A stretch of 33,981 nt of DNA from GCA-002697625 sp002697625 (GTDB taxonomy: Bacteria; Bacteroidota; Bacteroidia; Flavobacteriales; BACL11): NCBI GenBank assembly GCA_964004625.1, contig CAXFOB010000030.1, forward strand, positions 1 through 33,981, read 5' to 3'. Both the position numbers and the translations under genes were made by a program. The notes beneath the pieces are model-generated. The model searched no databases and had not been told where the DNA came from. It saw only the letters and a program-made list of their open reading frames with translations. How positions within the stretch are numbered: the stretch's first letter is position 1; each line of letters starts with the position of its first letter. This document shows, in pieces, positions 32,621-33,981 of the stretch.

Positions 32621-32622
32621 TG

Positions 32623-32630
32623 CAAATATA
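32623..32630 (-). promoter_or_regulatory. Bacteroidota -7 box for rpsA
   Basis: TATATTTG on the - strand fits TAnnTTTG. The predicted start is near 32619, so the leader before the rpsA ATG is about 115 bases, much longer than for most genes here. No -33 TTG is seen at the usual distance. Confidence 0.65.
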
Positions 32631-32659
32631 CAATAATCAGAGAATTAGAAGTATTTTTT

Positions 32660-33535
32660 CTATTTTATTTCAGAAATGAATTCGGATACATTTTCCATCA
32701 GCCACAATGGAGTAGAAGTTGCTCCACAAATTCCTACCGAATTAGCAGAAGAAAACCACTCCTTTTTTATCTCATCTATATCTGAAATAAAGTACGAATT
32801 AGGATTTTCAACTTTACATGAATCATATAACATTTTTCCATTTGAACTTTTAGTTCCGCTTACAAAAACAATAACATCATGTTGAGCCGAGAACTTTTTT
32901 AACTGAGGTTCTCTACCTGAAACTTGACGGCAAAGAGTATCATTTACAACAAATTGAAGAGGATCCTTTATTCCATTTTCTCTTCTTCTATTCTCAATTT
33001 CTAATTTTATATCAGCATATGCTTTTGGACTCTTTGTAGTCTGAGAATACATAAATATTGGCCTGGAAAAATCTAACTGATCTAAATCATCAATACTAGA
33101 AACTAAAACCGCGTCTCCACCAATCTGACCTAGCAAACCAACAACTTCAGCATGACCTTTTTTACCATATATAACAATTTGCCCATCAATATCTGAAACA
33201 GTTTTATATCCCTCCTTTATTTGATGTTGTAATTTTAAAACAACAGGACATGAAGCGTCTAAAAGTTGAATATTATTTTGCATAGCAATCTTATAGGTTT
33301 CTGGAGGTTCCCCATGAGCTCGAATCAGAACTGTACAATCTGTATAATTCTTTAACTCTTCATGACTAATAATTTTCAGACCTAAATCATTTAGCCTTTC
33401 AACTTCTTTATTATTATGAACAATATCTCCCAAACAGTATAAAGAATTAGACTTCTTCAATTCTTGCTCCGCCATTTCTATAGCATATACTACTCCAAAA
33501 CAAAATCCAGAATATTTATCAATTACTACATTCAT
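32660..33535 (-). CDS. ispH: 4-hydroxy-3-methylbut-2-enyl diphosphate reductase
   Basis: A 291-residue iron-sulfur enzyme, the last step of the MEP isoprenoid pathway, making IPP and DMAPP from HMBPP. The three cluster cysteines are at Cys12 (SGFCFGV), Cys96 (LDASCPVV) and Cys202 (NDTLCRQVSGR). KKGHAEVVGLLGQ carries the catalytic Glu, and SVGICGATSTPLWLMENV closes the substrate site. Its ATG overlaps the cmk stop by four bases (ATGA), so the two are translated from one mRNA. rpsA follows but has its own promoter. Confidence 0.97.
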   Translation of the reverse strand: MNVVIDKYSGFCFGVVYAIEMAEQELKKSNSLYCLGDIVHNNKEVERLNDLGLKIISHEELKNYTDCTVLIRAHGEPPETYKIAMQNNIQLLDASCPVVLKLQHQIKEGYKTVSDIDGQIVIYGKKGHAEVVGLLGQIGGDAVLVSSIDDLDQLDFSRPIFMYSQTTKSPKAYADIKLEIENRRRENGIKDPLQFVVNDTLCRQVSGREPQLKKFSAQHDVIVFVSGTKSSNGKMLYDSCKVENPNSYFISDIDEIKKEWFSSANSVGICGATSTPLWLMENVSEFISEIK

Positions 33536-33981
33536 TCTTTAAACGTTTTGTCAATTATGGAAAAAATAAAATCATTTTGGTCTGCTAATGAAATATCTGA
33601 ATTATCTATCAAAATAGCATCCTCCGCTTTCTTTAACGGATTTATCTTCCTATTTACATCATTTTCATCTCTCATCTTCAAATTTTCTAAAACCTTATCA
33701 AAACTAAGTTTCTCTCCATTGTCTTTTAACTCCTCCCACCTTCTTTTTGCTCTAATAGCAACCTGGGCAGTAATGAAGAATTTTAAATCAGCATCTGGGA
33801 AAACTTTAGTACCTATATCCCTTCCATCCATTACTACATTTTTATCCTTTCCAATTTCTTGTTGCAAAATAACTAACTTTTCTCTAACAAAAGGAATTTT
33901 AGCAACTAAACTAACTTTTTCAGAAACTTCTATAGTTCTAATATATCCTTCTACATTCTCATCATTTAAAAAAGTTTCGGA
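33532..33981 (-). CDS. cmk: Cytidylate kinase, C-terminal part (runs off the window)
   Basis: The last 149 codons are in the window; the N-terminus with the P-loop lies beyond base 33981. The enzyme phosphorylates CMP/dCMP with ATP. The visible part begins SETFLNDENVEGYIRTIEVS, then VVMDGRDIGTKVFPDADLKF, FFITAQVAIRAKRRWEEL and NPLKKAEDAILIDNSD, as in bacterial Cmk. No stop or frameshift interrupts the frame to the edge. It overlaps ispH by four bases. In many bacteria cmk precedes rpsA directly; here ispH lies between them. Confidence 0.95.
   Translation of the reverse strand, partial: SETFLNDENVEGYIRTIEVSEKVSLVAKIPFVREKLVILQQEIGKDKNVVMDGRDIGTKVFPDADLKFFITAQVAIRAKRRWEELKDNGEKLSFDKVLENLKMRDENDVNRKINPLKKAEDAILIDNSDISLADQNDFIFSIIDKTFKE

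Noticed and set aside
1..33981. tRNA or rRNA genes, CRISPR arrays, prophage or defence systems
   Set aside because: Reading both strands showed no cloverleaf-like T-arm in the gaps, no regular short repeats with spacers, and no phage, toxin or nuclease defence cluster.

Overview
The window is a compact, low-GC stretch of a chromosome from the phylum Bacteroidota, most likely a Flavobacteriales-type organism. Four signals agree on this. There are four secreted proteins with type IX secretion (T9SS) C-terminal sorting domains, one of them with SprB-like repeats and a gliding-motility-type (type B) C-terminus. Ten genes or operons are preceded by the Bacteroidota -7 promoter box TAnnTTTG. Convincing Shine-Dalgarno sequences are scarce. 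The gene order thrS-infC-rpmI-rplT, the pairing of an STAS-like protein with rnz, and a six-domain ribosomal protein S1 also fit. No tRNA, rRNA, CRISPR array, insertion sequence or prophage was seen. No stretch longer than about 300 bases lacks a gene, because the one gap near that size (6834-7113) holds a 59-codon gene.

Layout. (1) 1-3551, + strand: the end of an acyl-CoA carboxylase gene, then thrS-infC-rpmI-rplT closed by a strong terminator. infC has no ATG, GTG or TTG start in frame upstream of its conserved N-terminal domain, so it must begin at a rare codon. (2) 3567-7701, - strand: an ECF sigma factor with a small downstream gene and a terminator, then nth, then recA-TPR lipoprotein-yqeY. 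(3) 7859-10627, + strand: uvrA, divergent from the sigma factor gene. (4) 10674-19236, - strand: a lipoprotein-SPFH-small exported protein group; then a gingipain-type C25 protease joined by a one-base overlap to ruvX, followed by an Omp28-like T9SS protein. (5) 19344-23778, + strand: a tightly packed operon of a glycosyltransferase, a Sua5/YrdC protein, a CCA-type nucleotidyltransferase, a pRiA4b ORF-3-like protein and miaA, rich in tRNA maturation. (6) 23768-33981, - strand: cmk-ispH, rpsA, then pyrR-pyrB-STAS-like-T9SS protein-rnz, then a 993-residue SprB-repeat T9SS protein whose end overlaps the end of miaA.

Themes. Housekeeping genes (DNA repair: recA, nth, uvrA, ruvX; translation and tRNA: thrS, infC, rpmI, rplT, rpsA, sua5, cca, miaA, rnz; pyrimidine and isoprenoid synthesis: pyrB, pyrR, cmk, ispH) are interleaved with surface or secreted T9SS proteins, sometimes in the same operon. 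Promoters lie very close to start codons, so many mRNAs should have short leaders or none. Two genes instead carry perfect inverted repeats touching the start codon.

I do not see a clear-cut novel defence or mobile system. The best candidates for undescribed biology are the small gene behind the sigma factor, the uncharacterised protein embedded in the tRNA operon, the rare infC start, the repeat-bearing basic/acidic extension of ribosomal protein S1 with its structured leader, and the lipoprotein-SPFH-exported protein trio.
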